Assembly: GCF_000372425.1 (NCBI RefSeq)
Contig: NZ_AQVD01000006.1
Span: 1 to 64,000, forward strand
Length of the DNA stretch: 64,000 bases
Source of the DNA: Streptococcus ferus DSM 20646
GTDB taxonomy: Bacteria > Bacillota > Bacilli > Lactobacillales > Streptococcaceae
Reading direction: 5' to 3'
This document shows positions 18,209-30,995 of this stretch, piece after piece. The translations under genes and the position numbers were made by a program. The notes under the pieces were generated by a model that saw nothing but the letters and a program-made list of their open reading frames with translations, was not told the origin of the DNA and did no database searches. How positions within the stretch are numbered: the stretch's first letter is position 1; each line of letters starts with the position of its first letter.

Positions 18209-20593
18209 TCACATGAAACTTTGCGGCTCTTGATCAATACTCAAGCGCAGCTCCCTATTCTCTTTTTCCTGTGTCCAATCTAAAACTTGATTAAGACTAG
18301 CTTCCAAGCGCTCTTCAAAACGGTATTTAATAATAATCTGATAATGATAAAGGTTATGTGTCCTTGCAACGGGCTTAGCCGTTGGCCCTAAAAATGTCAC
18401 CTTATCCGACAGATCTTGCTTCAGCATGCCCAAAACATCATAGGCCTTTCGGACGAGAAAAGCTTCGTCCTTGTGCGAAAGGGTTAACCCTACCGTAAAA
18501 TAATAGGGGGGATAGGATAACTGACGGCGAATCCCCATTTCATAGCGATAAAAGGCCTCATAATCCTGCTCTTTGGCCAATTGAATCGCATAGTGATTAG
18601 GGTTATAGGTCTGAATCAAAACCTCCCCTGGTTTATCAGCTCGGCCGGCTCGACCAGCCACTTGGGTCAGGAGCTGAAAGGTTCTCTCACTAGAACGAAA
18701 ATCAGGCAGATTCAAGGAAGTATCTGCATTTAAGACCCCTACCAAGGTGACATCAGGAAAATCAAGGCCTTTGGCAATCATCTGAGTGCCCAACAAAATA
18801 TCAGCCTCATGTCGGCCAAATTGATCAAGGATTTTCTGGTGAGCCCCTTTTTTGCGGGTCGTATCCACATCCATGCGCAAAACCCTAGCTTGAGGAACTA
18901 ATTCCATAAGCTCATCGTAGGCCTTTTGAGTCCCTGTACCATAATATCGAATACTGGCGCTTTGACAATTAGGACAGTTTCTGGGAATCAATTTGGAAAA
19001 ACCGCAGTAATGGCAATTCATGGTCTTTGTGTCCATATGCAAGGTCAAGGAAATATCACAATTCGGACATTGATCCACATAGCCGCACTCGCGGCACATG
19101 ATAAAACTGGAATAGCCTCTGCGATTAAGCATCAGAACAACTTGTTCTTTGCGCTCTAACCGTTCCTTAATCTTCGCCACCAAGACTGGCGTAAAATTAG
19201 TTGACGTTTGCTTACCGATATAATCCCTAAAATCAAGAATCTCCACTTGGGGAATCTTAGCTCTGGGATTGGCGCGGTGTTTTAACTGCAAAAAATGATA
19301 AACATCCCGGCTGGCACGCGCCCGACTCTCAATACTAGGTGTCGCACTCCCCAATAAAAGAACTGCCTTGTGATGCTTTGCTCTCAAAAGTGCCACATCT
19401 CTCGCATGGTAGCGAGGATTTGACTCCTGTTTATAGCTAGCCTCATGCTCTTCATCAATAATAATTGCACCAATATTTTCCAAAGGCGCAAAAATAGCCG
19501 ATCTCGCGCCAACAACAACTCTGGCCTGACCAGATTTAATCTTCCGCCATTCATCAAATTTTTCCCCATCCGACAAACCTGAATGCATAATCGCAACCCG
19601 ATGGCCAAAACGAGAAATAAAACGATGCGTCATTTGCGGGGTTAGGGAAATCTCCGGTACCAAAACAATAGCGGTCTTTCCCAATTCCAAAACCTTGTCA
19701 ATCAGCTGCAAGTAAACTTCGGTCTTCCCGCTTCCGGTAATTCCTTCTAGCAAATAAGGAGTGTCTGATTTTCCAATAGCTGCCGTTAATTGGTTTACAA
19801 TAGCTTCTTGTTCCTTATTTAAAGACAGTGCATCTGTTTTTTGGACTTCATCAAAATAGGCCGCTGTGCGGCTCAGCTCCACTTCAAAAAGGCTTACAGC
19901 TCCAGCTTCTATAAAAAATTTAACCTGTTCTCTGGAAAACTGCTGGTATAAACCTGACAAAAGCCCCTCTTGCGGATGCTCCTGCAAAAAAGACTTCAGC
20001 GCCTGACGTTTTTTAGCCCTGCTGCTAATCTCAACTTGCTGGAGTTTTTCCTGATTGACTTGATAATGTTTCTCCTTTTTCACCGTTTTTTTATCTCTGG
20101 CAAGATAGGTTACCTCTATCTTATCCTGCTGAACAAGGAGCCTTGCCTTTTCCTGCTGTTCTGGACGGAGTTTTGAAAAAACCATTTCGGTCTTGGAAGT
20201 AAAAATGCTTTCTCTGTCGGCCACAGATAGAGTGTCTTTCGGCTTAAGCAGTTTATCGTATTCTGAATTCAGCAAGTTGGGGACCATGGATTTTAGGATA
20301 GAAATCTTGTAGGAAAAAACCGTCTTTCGCATCTGATTAGCTAAGTCAAGCTGTTCCTCATTCAGAACAGGTTCAAAATCCAAGCTGTCAGCAACTGCCT
20401 TTAAAGCCTCAGTATCCCCTTCATGCAGGGATAGAACAAAGCCCTGCATGAGCCTGTTTCCTTTTCCAAAAGGAACATGAACCCGCGATCCCGGCTGAAG
20501 CTGCCCGCTCAGCTGTTCGGGAACAGCATAGGAAAAGGGCCTATCTGTCTGCATCAAAGGTATATCAACAATCACTTGAGCAATCTGTCCCAT
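18209..20593 (-). CDS. priA: Primosomal protein N' (replication restart helicase PriA)
   Basis: 794 residues. N-terminal DNA-binding domain (MGQIAQVIVDIPL), superfamily 2 helicase with Walker A GITGSGKTEVYLQ, DEEH box and SATPS, then a zinc-binding insert with four CxxC-type pairs (CRECGYVDQCPNC, CHYCG, CPNCQ), and helicase C-terminal GTQMIAKGLDFP. It reloads the replisome at stalled forks. Preceded by rpoZ with a hairpin between. Confidence 0.97.
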   Translation of the reverse strand: MGQIAQVIVDIPLMQTDRPFSYAVPEQLSGQLQPGSRVHVPFGKGNRLMQGFVLSLHEGDTEALKAVADSLDFEPVLNEEQLDLANQMRKTVFSYKISILKSMVPNLLNSEYDKLLKPKDTLSVADRESIFTSKTEMVFSKLRPEQQEKARLLVQQDKIEVTYLARDKKTVKKEKHYQVNQEKLQQVEISSRAKKRQALKSFLQEHPQEGLLSGLYQQFSREQVKFFIEAGAVSLFEVELSRTAAYFDEVQKTDALSLNKEQEAIVNQLTAAIGKSDTPYLLEGITGSGKTEVYLQLIDKVLELGKTAIVLVPEISLTPQMTHRFISRFGHRVAIMHSGLSDGEKFDEWRKIKSGQARVVVGARSAIFAPLENIGAIIIDEEHEASYKQESNPRYHARDVALLRAKHHKAVLLLGSATPSIESRARASRDVYHFLQLKHRANPRAKIPQVEILDFRDYIGKQTSTNFTPVLVAKIKERLERKEQVVLMLNRRGYSSFIMCRECGYVDQCPNCDISLTLHMDTKTMNCHYCGFSKLIPRNCPNCQSASIRYYGTGTQKAYDELMELVPQARVLRMDVDTTRKKGAHQKILDQFGRHEADILLGTQMIAKGLDFPDVTLVGVLNADTSLNLPDFRSSERTFQLLTQVAGRAGRADKPGEVLIQTYNPNHYAIQLAKEQDYEAFYRYEMGIRRQLSYPPYYFTVGLTLSHKDEAFLVRKAYDVLGMLKQDLSDKVTFLGPTAKPVARTHNLYHYQIIIKYRFEERLEASLNQVLDWTQEKENRELRLSIDQEPQSFM

Positions 20594-20608
20594 AAAAACC
20601 TCAATATG

Positions 20609-20645
20609 AAAAATCTAAGATTGATAACAACCCTAGATTTTTTCT
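20609..20645 (-). terminator. Hairpin terminator or attenuator between rpoZ and priA
   Basis: A long imperfect stem (AAAAATCTA...TAGATTTTT with an inner GGTTG/CAATC stem) overlaps the rpoZ stop and ends in TTTTT on the minus strand. It could reduce expression of priA relative to gmk-rpoZ. Confidence 0.65.
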
Positions 20646-20950
20646 CCTTCTTCTTCTTTTTCTTTAGCAATCTGCTCTTTGATTTTACGTTCTTCTTCTT
20701 CCTTGGCTAAGCGCTCAGCTTCAATACGAGCCCGAACAGAAGCCCGCTTGGCTGCTGGATCTGGGTGGATAACCACATTGCCCGACTCGATTTCTTCAAG
20801 TGCCTGAAGGGTCGATTTGACCGATGAAAAATTCTGCGTCGGATTAGCCCCAGCTTCCAACTCATGAGCACGCTTGGCTTGTAAAATGACAAGGGAATAT
20901 TTGGATGGTACTTTATCCAGTAAAGTATCAATCGAAGGTTTTAACATCAT
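20633..20950 (-). CDS. rpoZ: RNA polymerase omega subunit
   Basis: 105 residues. The omega fold is seen at 1-~70 ([30 protein letters not shown], then [10 protein letters not shown]). A charged Glu/Lys/Arg tail follows, as in other streptococci. It stabilises RNA polymerase assembly. It follows gmk by 22 bp, the standard pairing; a second ATG one codon in is also possible. Confidence 0.95.
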   Translation of the reverse strand: MMLKPSIDTLLDKVPSKYSLVILQAKRAHELEAGANPTQNFSSVKSTLQALEEIESGNVVIHPDPAAKRASVRARIEAERLAKEEEERKIKEQIAKEKEEEGEKI

Positions 20951-20972
20951 CGCTTTTTCTCTTTTCTAACTT

Positions 20973-23275
<2,303 letters not shown>

Positions 23276-23323
23276 GTTTTTACCTCAATTTTTTATTGGA
23301 TTTCAATAGAAAGTCCACCATAT

Positions 23324-23352
23324 AGTGTACCATAAAAAGGAGATTTTCACAA
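23324..23352 (-). promoter_or_regulatory. rny promoter
   Basis: TTGTGA (23347-23352), 17-bp spacer, TACACT (23324-23329) on the minus strand, about 50 nt before the rny ATG. Confidence 0.7.
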
Positions 23353-23383
23353 TCTAAAAATGAACACATTTTATCCTTAAATA

Positions 23384-23392
23384 TGTTATGAT
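23384..23392 (+). promoter_or_regulatory. luxS extended -10 promoter
   Basis: TGTTATGAT is an extended -10 (TGN-TATGAT), 25 nt before the luxS ATG, with no clear -35. Confidence 0.55.
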
Positions 23393-23417
23393 AAATAAAA
23401 AGAAAAGGAGATTTTTT

Positions 23418-23900
23418 ATGCCTAAAGACGTTACTGTAGAGAGCTTTGAGCTGGACCACACCATTGTAAAAGCACCTTATGTCCGGTTAATTTCAGAGGA
23501 AAGCGGCCCTAAAGGCGACATCATTACCAATTTTGATATTCGCTTGGTTCAGCCAAATGAAGATGCTATCCCAACTGCCGGTCTGCACACGATCGAGCAC
23601 CTGCTGGCGCAGCTGATTCGCGAGCGTATTGATGGGCTTATTGACTGTTCCCCTTTCGGCTGCCGTACCGGTTTTCATATGATTATGTGGGGACAGCCTA
23701 CAGCAAACGACATCGCCAAGGTCATTAAAGCCAGTCTCGAAGAAATTGCGACTGTTACCTCTTGGGAAGACGTACCAGGAACAACAATTGAATCCTGCGG
23801 CAATTATAAAGACCACAGCCTCTTCTCAGCCAAAGAATGGGCTAAACTAATCTTAGAGCAGGGTATTTCGGATAACGCTTTTGAAAGACATCTAGTCTAG
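23418..23900 (+). CDS. luxS: S-ribosylhomocysteine lyase (AI-2 synthase)
   Basis: 160 residues. The metal site HTIEHLLAQ (HxxEH) and the distal Cys in SCGNYKDHS are present, as is the ELDHT start and the [10 protein letters not shown] segment with the catalytic Cys. It splits S-ribosylhomocysteine to homocysteine and DPD, the AI-2 precursor, in the activated methyl cycle. ATG 23418 follows AAAAGGAG; an in-frame ATG 10 codons upstream overlaps the -10 and is rejected. Confidence 0.98.
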   Translation: MPKDVTVESFELDHTIVKAPYVRLISEESGPKGDIITNFDIRLVQPNEDAIPTAGLHTIEHLLAQLIRERIDGLIDCSPFGCRTGFHMIMWGQPTANDIAKVIKASLEEIATVTSWEDVPGTTIESCGNYKDHSLFSAKEWAKLILEQGISDNAFERHLV

Positions 23901-23929
23901 GGACAGCCAAACCTTTTTCCCGCGCATAA

Positions 23930-23960
23930 TAAAAAGAAAAAGCCTTGAGGCTTTTTCTTG
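23930..23960. terminator. Bidirectional terminator between luxS and mapZ
   Basis: AGAAAAAGCC-TTGA-GGCTTTTTCT with A/T tails both ways, between convergent genes. Confidence 0.9.
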
Positions 23961-23973
23961 ATGGTTCTTTGAC

Positions 23974-25518
23974 CTAATAATCCAAACTGTCAGAATTTCC
24001 TGAGGCATTTCCAACAAAGTAACCTGTCTTACAGTTGATAGAGAAAAGATAGGTTCCGTCAGGCTTAAACATATTATAATAGCCATTGCCATTGATAATA
24101 TTAACTTTTTCAAGGATATAATCATTTCCTGTAATATAGCCGCGCGCTTGTGAAGTGGCAACAATTTTTTCTAGAACTCCAGGGTTAAAGGTCCAAGCTG
24201 GATTATTGCTGTCTGCAATCATAGCATCGTTATAAGGAACACGGCTGCGGTCTCTTTGCAGAGTGGCTGGATTGTAGCTGGAAATACCATAGCCAGAAGC
24301 ACCTACGATGGCTGCTGAGCTGCCAGATGATCCCTGATTAGCAGACGATGATGAACTTGCACTGGTATCTGATCCAGAAGCCTGCGATGATGAACTTCCT
24401 GATGATGCGTTGGCCGAATCTGATGAAGTGGCTGTATCAGATGATGCTGACGAACCAGCTCCTGAAGATGAGGCATTAGCTGCCTTGTCTGCTAGCTGCT
24501 GACGGCCATCTGCCACGACTGATTTCAGAAGCGCATCTAAAGTGGCATTGCCAGTATTTAAATCGTCATCTGAAATGTCATCAAAATTAGCGTCGTCTTT
24601 GACTGTTGCTGTCTTTTGCTCACCATCCACAATCGCATTGGTCTTAAACTTACCATTAACCAAATTGATTGCAGCAATCTGACGTTTCAAGCTGTCGTAT
24701 TGTTTTTTAGCATTTGTATAATAGCTGGTATTTTTTAACTTATTTAAGATCTTTTCAAGACTCGGTAGATTAGCAAAAGCACTATTTTTTAATTTGGTTT
24801 TCTCAGAATCCGTAAAGAAAGCTGCATATGATTTCTTAAAGGATTGTGAGTTGGCTTTAGCCGATGTCTTACTGGAACTGCTGGTTGTTGTCGTGGTCGT
24901 AGTCGTTTGACTATTTTGACGATTAAGTCCAAAAATGAGACCCCCGATAGCAAGAACAAGAGTTGCCAAAAGTCCTAGGATAACGCCCTTTCTCTTATAG
25001 AAAGGTCTTTTTTCTTCCTCATCAAGCTCGCCATCAAAGTCACTATAATCAACACGTGAGAATTCACTGTCTGGCCGTGTGCTGTCCTCTGCCTCTGTTA
25101 GACTTGATTGGGTTTCTTGTGGCTCCAAAACAACATCTTCAAAAGCAGACTCCGTTTGAGAGTCTGGTTCAATCGCAGGCGCTACAATCGTTTCTCCCAA
25201 GTCAGCTGGTTGATTGGCTGCCGGCTCACTTTTTTCCTCGGATTCAATCAGCCCTGTATTTTCCAGTTCTTCACGCTGTTTTTTGATAAAATCATCTAAA
25301 GCTTTCGTGTCCAGCTCCTGTGTTTTCGTATCAAATTTTTGAGAAGCAACCTCCTCACGGTGCTGCTTGATATACTTATCCAGCACTCCGTCCTCATCTG
25401 TCACTCCTGCCTTAAGCTCCGAATCTTTTCGCACAGCTTCTCCGACAGTCAAATCCTTAGCATCTTTAAAATCTAGGTTTTCTTCCGTTTCAAGGGGGCT
25501 TTTTTGTTCTTCAGACAC
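23974..25518 (-). CDS. mapZ: MapZ (LocZ) mid-cell division site marker
   Basis: 514 residues. The cytoplasmic N-terminus starts with the conserved FtsZ-binding segment (LDFKDAKDLTVGEAVRK, then LDKYIKQHREE), followed by an acidic linker with Thr-Gln sites that could be PknB targets. One membrane helix is at about 178-200. Outside are a Thr/Ser tract, a first globular domain (~225-340), a ~65-residue Ser/Ala linker and a C-terminal peptidoglycan-binding domain ending SLDY. MapZ guides the Z-ring in streptococci. Downstream of the THUMP methyltransferase, a conserved streptococcal pairing. Confidence 0.93.
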   Translation of the reverse strand: MSEEQKSPLETEENLDFKDAKDLTVGEAVRKDSELKAGVTDEDGVLDKYIKQHREEVASQKFDTKTQELDTKALDDFIKKQREELENTGLIESEEKSEPAANQPADLGETIVAPAIEPDSQTESAFEDVVLEPQETQSSLTEAEDSTRPDSEFSRVDYSDFDGELDEEEKRPFYKRKGVILGLLATLVLAIGGLIFGLNRQNSQTTTTTTTTSSSSKTSAKANSQSFKKSYAAFFTDSEKTKLKNSAFANLPSLEKILNKLKNTSYYTNAKKQYDSLKRQIAAINLVNGKFKTNAIVDGEQKTATVKDDANFDDISDDDLNTGNATLDALLKSVVADGRQQLADKAANASSSGAGSSASSDTATSSDSANASSGSSSSQASGSDTSASSSSSANQGSSGSSAAIVGASGYGISSYNPATLQRDRSRVPYNDAMIADSNNPAWTFNPGVLEKIVATSQARGYITGNDYILEKVNIINGNGYYNMFKPDGTYLFSINCKTGYFVGNASGNSDSLDY

Positions 25519-25531
25519 TTTCTATTCCTCT

Positions 25532-26683
25532 CTATTGAGAACGCTTGACCCGCTGACCATAGTACTGATAGAGGTCTACTTTCAAGGTTCCATTGTATAA
25601 TTTTCGTTTTTTATCTGCGACTTGTCCATATTTCGTTTCAAACTGTTCATCGCTCGTCAAAATAAATTTGCTCCAAGTCTTTAAAGGAGCAAAGGTTTGA
25701 CCCATTTCATTATACAAAATGTCTACCGCTTTGTCATCAAGAAGTCTCTCTCCATAAGGCGGGTTTGAAATAATCACACCATTTATTTTGCTGGTTTTTA
25801 AGTCTTGCAGCCGCATTTGTTTCAATTTGATAACATCTTCAAGTCCAGCCTCTTGGACATTCTTCTGGGCAATCGCAATCATACGGCCATCAATGTCATA
25901 ACCAGAAATATCAAGCTCGACAGACTCGTCAATCGCTGCAAGAGCTTCATTTCTCACCGCTTGAATCAATTCACTATCCACCCAAGGCCAGGCTTCAAAA
26001 TCAAAGTTCCGCTTGAGTCCCGGAGCTATGTTTTTTCCTATCATAGCGGCCTCAATACAAAAGGTACCCGAACCGCAAGTCGGATCAATAAAGGGTTTAT
26101 CGGGGAACCAGTTACTAAGCTCGATAATCGCCGCAGCCATATTCTCTTTGATAGGAGCTCCGCCCTTATCGGTTCGATAGCCGCGTTTAAAAAGACTGGA
26201 ACCGGTCGTATCAATCATGACTCTGGCTTTATCCTTTAAAATGGCAATCTCAATCTTGAATTCTGGACCATTTTCCACCAATGGCACATGCTCGGGACGA
26301 TGAAAATGCTGCTGTAATTTTTTGACAATAGCCTTTTTACTAATGGCCTGCACGCTGGGTTCATTGTGCAGTTTGGATTTAACGCATTTAGCCTTAGCGA
26401 CAGGAAAACGGCAACCTAAAGGAATATAATTTTCCCAATCCAGAGCAAAAACACCTTGAAATAGATCTTCAAAGGTTTTCGCAGGAAATTCTCCGACCAT
26501 TATTTTGATGCGGTCAGCCGAACGCAGCCATAGATTGGTTTCAATAATCGTCTTCGTATCGCCTGAAAAGAGCACGCGGCCATTCTCAACTTGGCAGTCA
26601 ATCCCTAGATTTCGTATTTCTCGGCCCACCACCGATTCGAGCCCAGCCGCTGCAGTTGCCACTAATTTCAATTCGTTTTTCAT
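25532..26683 (-). CDS. THUMP-domain rRNA methyltransferase (RlmL/YpsC-like)
   Basis: 383 residues. Ferredoxin-like and THUMP RNA-binding domains at 1-~160, then a Rossmann N6-methyltransferase domain with the SAM-site region FIDPTCGSGTFCIEA and catalytic NPPYGER. It matches the single-domain RlmL relatives of Firmicutes, expected to make m2G in 23S rRNA. It lies 13 bp before mapZ and after the RNase P RNA terminator. Confidence 0.92.
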   Translation of the reverse strand: MKNELKLVATAAAGLESVVGREIRNLGIDCQVENGRVLFSGDTKTIIETNLWLRSADRIKIMVGEFPAKTFEDLFQGVFALDWENYIPLGCRFPVAKAKCVKSKLHNEPSVQAISKKAIVKKLQQHFHRPEHVPLVENGPEFKIEIAILKDKARVMIDTTGSSLFKRGYRTDKGGAPIKENMAAAIIELSNWFPDKPFIDPTCGSGTFCIEAAMIGKNIAPGLKRNFDFEAWPWVDSELIQAVRNEALAAIDESVELDISGYDIDGRMIAIAQKNVQEAGLEDVIKLKQMRLQDLKTSKINGVIISNPPYGERLLDDKAVDILYNEMGQTFAPLKTWSKFILTSDEQFETKYGQVADKKRKLYNGTLKVDLYQYYGQRVKRSQ

Positions 26684-26697
26684 AATTCCTCTTTTGT

Positions 26698-26726
26698 TGA
26701 AAACAAAAGCTAGCCTACGCTAGCTA
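26698..26726 (-). terminator. Terminator of the RNase P RNA
   Basis: AGCTAGC/GCTAGCT stem and TTTTGTTTT on the minus strand, directly after the 3' end of rnpB. Confidence 0.85.
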
Positions 26727-26732
26727 ACCTAT

Positions 26733-27110
26733 TATGCAATTTTCTATAAGCCATGTTTTGTTCCAGCGACACTAGGCTCTGCCGCCTTCGATAATCATCT
26801 GTCTACTGCTTATGCAGTCAGGAAAGACTGTTCGTTTCCAGCTTTCCCATGCCCCGACCAAAGTTTGGGTTGCTAGCTTGAGGGGTTTACCGCGTTCCAC
26901 TTTTTACGTTTCCATAAAAACTACGTCACTGTGGCACTTTCAGGATAACTCTGACCTATCAGAAGACTTAGTCATTTTATCCGCCGTAACATGTCACCAT
27001 GTCCCTAGACTTATTTTTTCGTCTAGCACAAACACTACCGGCATCACAGCCAGTGCTAGCATGGACTTTCCTCATGGTTATCCCATGCGATTATCCAAAA
27101 ATTGCACCAT
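26733..27110 (-). ncRNA. rnpB: RNase P RNA, type B
   Basis: The minus strand carries the conserved RNase P core: GAGGAAAGTCCATGC near the 5' side, TGTGATGCCGG, and GACAGATGATTATCGAAGG with AACAAAACATGGCTTAT near the 3' end. The ends pair as TGCAATTTTT/GAAAATTGCA (P1). About 375 nt, the type B size. Ends are approximate by a few bases. It removes 5' leaders of tRNA precursors. Its 5' end begins within 10 nt of the gpsB stop. Confidence 0.97.
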
Positions 27111-27114
27111 TCTT

Positions 27115-27441
27115 TTACTCAATAATCTGCTTGCCAAAAACTTCTTTTTCCAAGCGACTGATCCGTTTTAAGATATCAAAATTCGTAGCTGTTGTCGCTG
27201 CGATTGATGAACTGCTAGAAGCCGCTGGGCTTGCTGGCCTAGAAGCTGCCGGCGCTTTTTGCGCTTCTTCCTTTAAGCGGGCATTTTCCTTACGGAGCTC
27301 CTCAATAGTTGAAGCAAAAATCTCATAATCTTTAATGACATCATCCAAAAATTCGTCAACTTCTTTTTTGTCATAGCCGCGCATACTGGTTTTAAATTCT
27401 TGATCAAAAATATCTTTAGGGGTATACATAACTGTTGGCAT
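27115..27441 (-). CDS. gpsB: Cell division protein GpsB
   Basis: 108 residues. N-terminal DivIVA-like membrane-binding domain ([30 protein letters not shown]) and coiled coil to ~65, an Ala/Ser/Pro linker, then a C-terminal helix ([16 protein letters not shown]) that trimerises. It helps balance septal and peripheral wall synthesis and is tied to PknB/StkP activity and PBPs. It has a clear promoter, and RNase P RNA follows with no terminator between. Confidence 0.95.
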   Translation of the reverse strand: MPTVMYTPKDIFDQEFKTSMRGYDKKEVDEFLDDVIKDYEIFASTIEELRKENARLKEEAQKAPAASRPASPAASSSSSIAATTATNFDILKRISRLEKEVFGKQIIE

Positions 27442-27499
27442 TCGTTTTCTCCAAACTCATCATTCTTTAAGGACTGGTCAAAACCATCCTACCTTGATT

Positions 27500-27528
27500 A
27501 TCATACCTAAAAAAAAATTAAAAATCAA
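27500..27528 (-). promoter_or_regulatory. gpsB promoter
   Basis: TTGATT (27523-27528), 17-bp T-rich spacer, TATGAT (27500-27505) on the minus strand, about 60 nt before gpsB. It may also drive rnpB. Confidence 0.7.
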
Positions 27529-27544
27529 GTCTTTTGTGCAATCA

Positions 27545-28066
27545 TTAGCCCTCGTCTTGAGCGATGTCATTTAAGTCTTCAAAGCGTAATTGATTGATAA
27601 AATAATTGTCTTTTTCCTTCATTAATTGATATATAAATTTAATATTAGTCTCATTTTCTTCATCGTAGAAAAGATAGGCGCCATCGGAATTCGAGATTAA
27701 AAATTGGTTGTATTGTCGGAATTGCGACGGATTTTGATAATCCTTAAAGCTATATTTGATAAAATCAACTTGCTTGAACTGGTCTAACTTTTCCTGATTG
27801 GTCTCATTCCAATTCTCCCCCTGATTTTCGAAGGCGAAAATAGTTGCCAGCATGACATCATAGTCTTCTTGCAGTTCTTTGGCAACCTCCAGAGCCCAGA
27901 ATTCAAAACCTAAATTCCCCAAAAAGATAAACCAGTCTGCACCAGCTTCCAGCATCCGGACCATATCCCGCCTAATCGCTTTCTTGATGACTTCTATTTT
28001 AGGGTCTTTATCCTGGAAAATCCCTAATTCAAAACTTTTGTAGTCTGTAATAAGAATTGTTGACAT
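27545..28066 (-). CDS. ypsA: YpsA family SLOG-domain protein (DUF1273)
   Basis: 173 residues filled by the SLOG/Rossmann-like DUF1273 domain ([39 protein letters not shown]). Bacillus and Staphylococcus YpsA affects cell division; the nucleotide ligand is unknown. It is beside gpsB, divergent from recU-pbp1a, the conserved order in Firmicutes. AAAGGA lies 9 nt before the ATG. Confidence 0.92.
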   Translation of the reverse strand: MSTILITDYKSFELGIFQDKDPKIEVIKKAIRRDMVRMLEAGADWFIFLGNLGFEFWALEVAKELQEDYDVMLATIFAFENQGENWNETNQEKLDQFKQVDFIKYSFKDYQNPSQFRQYNQFLISNSDGAYLFYDEENETNIKFIYQLMKEKDNYFINQLRFEDLNDIAQDEG

Positions 28067-28093
28067 AAACTGTTGTCCTTTTTAAAAATATGG

Positions 28094-28099
28094 TATAAT
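28094..28099 (+). promoter_or_regulatory. recU -10 box
   Basis: TATAAT, with TGTTGT 17 bp upstream (28071-28076) as a weak -35, about 44 nt before the recU ATG. Confidence 0.55.
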
Positions 28100-28142
28100 G
28101 GATAGTGTTTTATTTATTACTTATTACAAAGTTAGGAGTTCT

Positions 28143-28748
28143 ATGGTTAACTACCCTCATAACTTAATTCGTAAACAAAATAAAGTATTTTCCGAAGCTA
28201 AAACCATTAACTTCGCTAATCGCGGAATGTCTTTTGAAACAGCGATCAATGCTACCAACGACTACTATTTGTCTCGGCAGATTGCTGTGATTCACAAAAA
28301 ACCAACCCCCGTCCAAATCGTCAAGGTTGACTACCCTAAGAGGAGCCGAGCCAAGATTGTTGAAGCCTATTTCAGACAAGCCTCAACGACAGATTACTCT
28401 GGGGTTTACAAAGGGCATTACATTGATTTTGAAGCTAAAGAGACCCGTCAGAAAACAGCAATGCCAATGAAAAATTTTCATGCTCACCAGATTGAGCATA
28501 TGGCCAGCGTTCTGAGTCAAAACGGAATTTGCTTTGTTCTCTTGCACTTCTCAACACTAAGAGAAACCTACCTTCTCCCTGCGGCCGATTTAATTGCTTT
28601 CTATCAAATCGATCGAGGCGGAAAATCAATGCCACTTGATTATATCAAAAAAAATGGTTACCCAGTTGCTGAGTCCGTTTTTCCTCAGGTTCCTTACTTA
28701 GACATTATTGAAAAAAATTTTTTAGGCGGTGATGACAATCAAATTTGA
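28143..28748 (+). CDS. recU: Holliday junction resolvase RecU
   Basis: 201 residues. Penicillin-binding protein-related factor A family: [15 protein letters not shown] near the start, the nuclease core [17 protein letters not shown], and LLHFS. It cuts Holliday junctions in recombinational repair. ATG 28143 has AGGAG upstream; an earlier in-frame ATG lies in the promoter. The 3' end overlaps pbp1a by 17-20 nt, a conserved coupling. Confidence 0.96.
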   Translation: MVNYPHNLIRKQNKVFSEAKTINFANRGMSFETAINATNDYYLSRQIAVIHKKPTPVQIVKVDYPKRSRAKIVEAYFRQASTTDYSGVYKGHYIDFEAKETRQKTAMPMKNFHAHQIEHMASVLSQNGICFVLLHFSTLRETYLLPAADLIAFYQIDRGGKSMPLDYIKKNGYPVAESVFPQVPYLDIIEKNFLGGDDNQI

Positions 28749-30957
28749 TCAATTAAAGAATATTAAATTCGACAAAAAATTCTTCTTAACAGTTTTAAAA
28801 TACCTTGCAGGCGCGCTTGCTAGTCTTGTGATCTTGGCAGTAGTAGTCGGCGGCCTCTTATTCGCTTACTATGTGAGTAGTACACCAAAGTTATCTGAAA
28901 GTAAACTAAAAGCAACCAACTCCAGCCTCGTTTATGACAGCAGCAATAATCTGATTGCCGATTTAGGTGCAGAAAAACGTGAAAGTGTTTCTTCTGACAA
29001 TGTTCCTCTGAATCTGGTCAACGCTATCACCTCTATCGAAGACCATCGCTTCTTCAAACACCGTGGTGTGGATATCTACCGTATTATCGGAGCTGCTTGG
29101 AAAAATGCATTCAGCGACTCGACTCAAGGGGGATCAACTCTTGACCAGCAGTTGATAAAACTGGCTTATTTCTCTACCAAAAAATCCGATCAAACCTTAA
29201 AGCGTAAAGCTCAAGAGGCATGGTTGGCTCTGCAGATGGAAAGAAAATATACCAAAGAAGAAATCTTAACCTTCTATATTAATAAAGTCTACATGGGAAA
29301 TGGGAATTATGGGATGAAGACCGCAGCCAAGTCTTACTTTGCTAAGGATTTAAAAGATTTATCCATCGCCCAACTGGCTCTCTTGGCTGGGATTCCTCAA
29401 GCACCTAGCCAGTATGACCCTTACGTTCATCCTGATGCCGCCAAAACACGCCGTGATACTGTCTTAAAGCAAATGTATCGCTATAAAAAAATCTCCAAGG
29501 CGGAATACGACGAAGCCATTCAAGTGCCGATTACTGATGGCTTACAAGAACTTAAAGAATCCTCAAGTTATCCTAAGTATATGGATAATTACCTTAAACA
29601 GGTTATTGCCGAAGTTAAATCACGGACTGGTCAAGACATCTTCTCTGCTGGCATGAAAGTTTATACCAATGTTAATGCCGATGCCCAGCAGTATCTATGG
29701 GATATTTATAACAGCGACCAATACATCGCTTACCCTGACAGTGACTTCCAAGTCGCTTCAACCGTTGTCGATGTCACCAACGGTAAAGTGATTGCTCAGC
29801 TCGGTAGCAGAAATCAAGATACCAACGTTTCCTTCGGTACCAACCAGGCTGTCCTAACCGACCGAGACTGGGGTTCTACAATGAAGCCTATTTCGGCCTA
29901 CGGCCCAGCTATTGAAACAGGTGCCTTTACAACAACAGCTCAGATGTTAAACGACTCTGTTTACTACTGGCCTGGCACAACTACTCAGCTTTATAACTGG
30001 GACCGCAGGTATAATGGCTGGATGACGATGCAAACTGCCATTCAGCAGTCTCGTAACGTCCCTGCTGTCCGTGCCCTTGAAGCTGCCGGTCTCGACAACG
30101 CCAAAAACTATTTAAGCGGTTTAGGCATTGATTACCCTGAGATGAATTACTCAAATGCCATCTCTAGTAACAATTCCAGCAGCAGCCAAAAATATGGCGC
30201 AAGTAGTGAAAAAATGGCAATCGCCTTTGCTGCCTTTGCTAATGGCGGTACCTACTATAAGCCTCAGTATGTCAACAAAATTGAATTTAAGGACGGCACC
30301 ACTGAGACTTATGATGCTCAGGGCAGCCGAGCAATGAAAGAAACAACAGCTTATATGATGACCGATATGCTAAAAACCGTCCTCACTTATGGTACTGGGA
30401 CGCAAGCACAAATTTCGGGTCTTTATCAAGCTGGTAAAACAGGTACTTCTAACTATACCGATGACGAGTTGCCTAAAATCTCTGAGAAATATGGTCTCAA
30501 TCCGTATAGCTTGGGAACAATTGCACCAGATGAAAACTTTGTCGGCTACACATCACAGTATGCGATGGCTGTCTGGACAGGTTACAAGGATCGGCTTCAC
30601 CCCGTTTACGGGGATTCCCTCAACATTGCTGCTCAGGTTTATCGGACAATGATGTTACACTTGACGGGTGGCGTCAGCACCGATTGGACAATGCCTGACG
30701 GCCTGTACCGCAGCGGATCCTACCTCTACCTTGACGGTTCTTCCGGTTCAAATTCTAAATACGCAGGCGGTAACTACAGCAGTACGACAGCAGCAACGTC
30801 ATCAGATAGTTCTGACGATAGCAGCAACAATAATAATGATAGCACACAGGCATCGAACGATTCCAGTGAAACCAATAATAACAGCAGCAATCAAGACAGT
30901 AACAGTCAGACAACTGAAGCTGCAGCATCATCAGAAACAAGTGATAACGGGGAATAA
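28732..30957 (+). CDS. pbp1a: Class A penicillin-binding protein 1A
   Basis: About 741 residues. One N-terminal membrane helix (~22-48), a GT51 glycosyltransferase domain with [14 protein letters not shown] at ~102-115 and the GGSTLDQQL motif, then a transpeptidase domain: SxxK as STMK (~382-385), SRN (~440) and KTGT (~570). A Ser/Asn-rich tail of ~60 residues ends the protein outside the cell. It polymerises and cross-links peptidoglycan. A GTG one codon upstream (28729) is an alternative start. Confidence 0.96.
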   Translation: MTIKFDQLKNIKFDKKFFLTVLKYLAGALASLVILAVVVGGLLFAYYVSSTPKLSESKLKATNSSLVYDSSNNLIADLGAEKRESVSSDNVPLNLVNAITSIEDHRFFKHRGVDIYRIIGAAWKNAFSDSTQGGSTLDQQLIKLAYFSTKKSDQTLKRKAQEAWLALQMERKYTKEEILTFYINKVYMGNGNYGMKTAAKSYFAKDLKDLSIAQLALLAGIPQAPSQYDPYVHPDAAKTRRDTVLKQMYRYKKISKAEYDEAIQVPITDGLQELKESSSYPKYMDNYLKQVIAEVKSRTGQDIFSAGMKVYTNVNADAQQYLWDIYNSDQYIAYPDSDFQVASTVVDVTNGKVIAQLGSRNQDTNVSFGTNQAVLTDRDWGSTMKPISAYGPAIETGAFTTTAQMLNDSVYYWPGTTTQLYNWDRRYNGWMTMQTAIQQSRNVPAVRALEAAGLDNAKNYLSGLGIDYPEMNYSNAISSNNSSSSQKYGASSEKMAIAFAAFANGGTYYKPQYVNKIEFKDGTTETYDAQGSRAMKETTAYMMTDMLKTVLTYGTGTQAQISGLYQAGKTGTSNYTDDELPKISEKYGLNPYSLGTIAPDENFVGYTSQYAMAVWTGYKDRLHPVYGDSLNIAAQVYRTMMLHLTGGVSTDWTMPDGLYRSGSYLYLDGSSGSNSKYAGGNYSSTTAATSSDSSDDSSNNNNDSTQASNDSSETNNNSSNQDSNSQTTEAAASSETSDNGE

Positions 30958-30995
30958 GAAAAACTTTGCTTCCCGCTATCTTAGTAATCCACATA

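Noticed and set aside
24300..24480. Ser/Ala codon repeats in mapZ as a possible tandem DNA repeat
   Set aside because: The bases vary between units; it is a low-complexity linker normal for MapZ, not a DNA repeat array.
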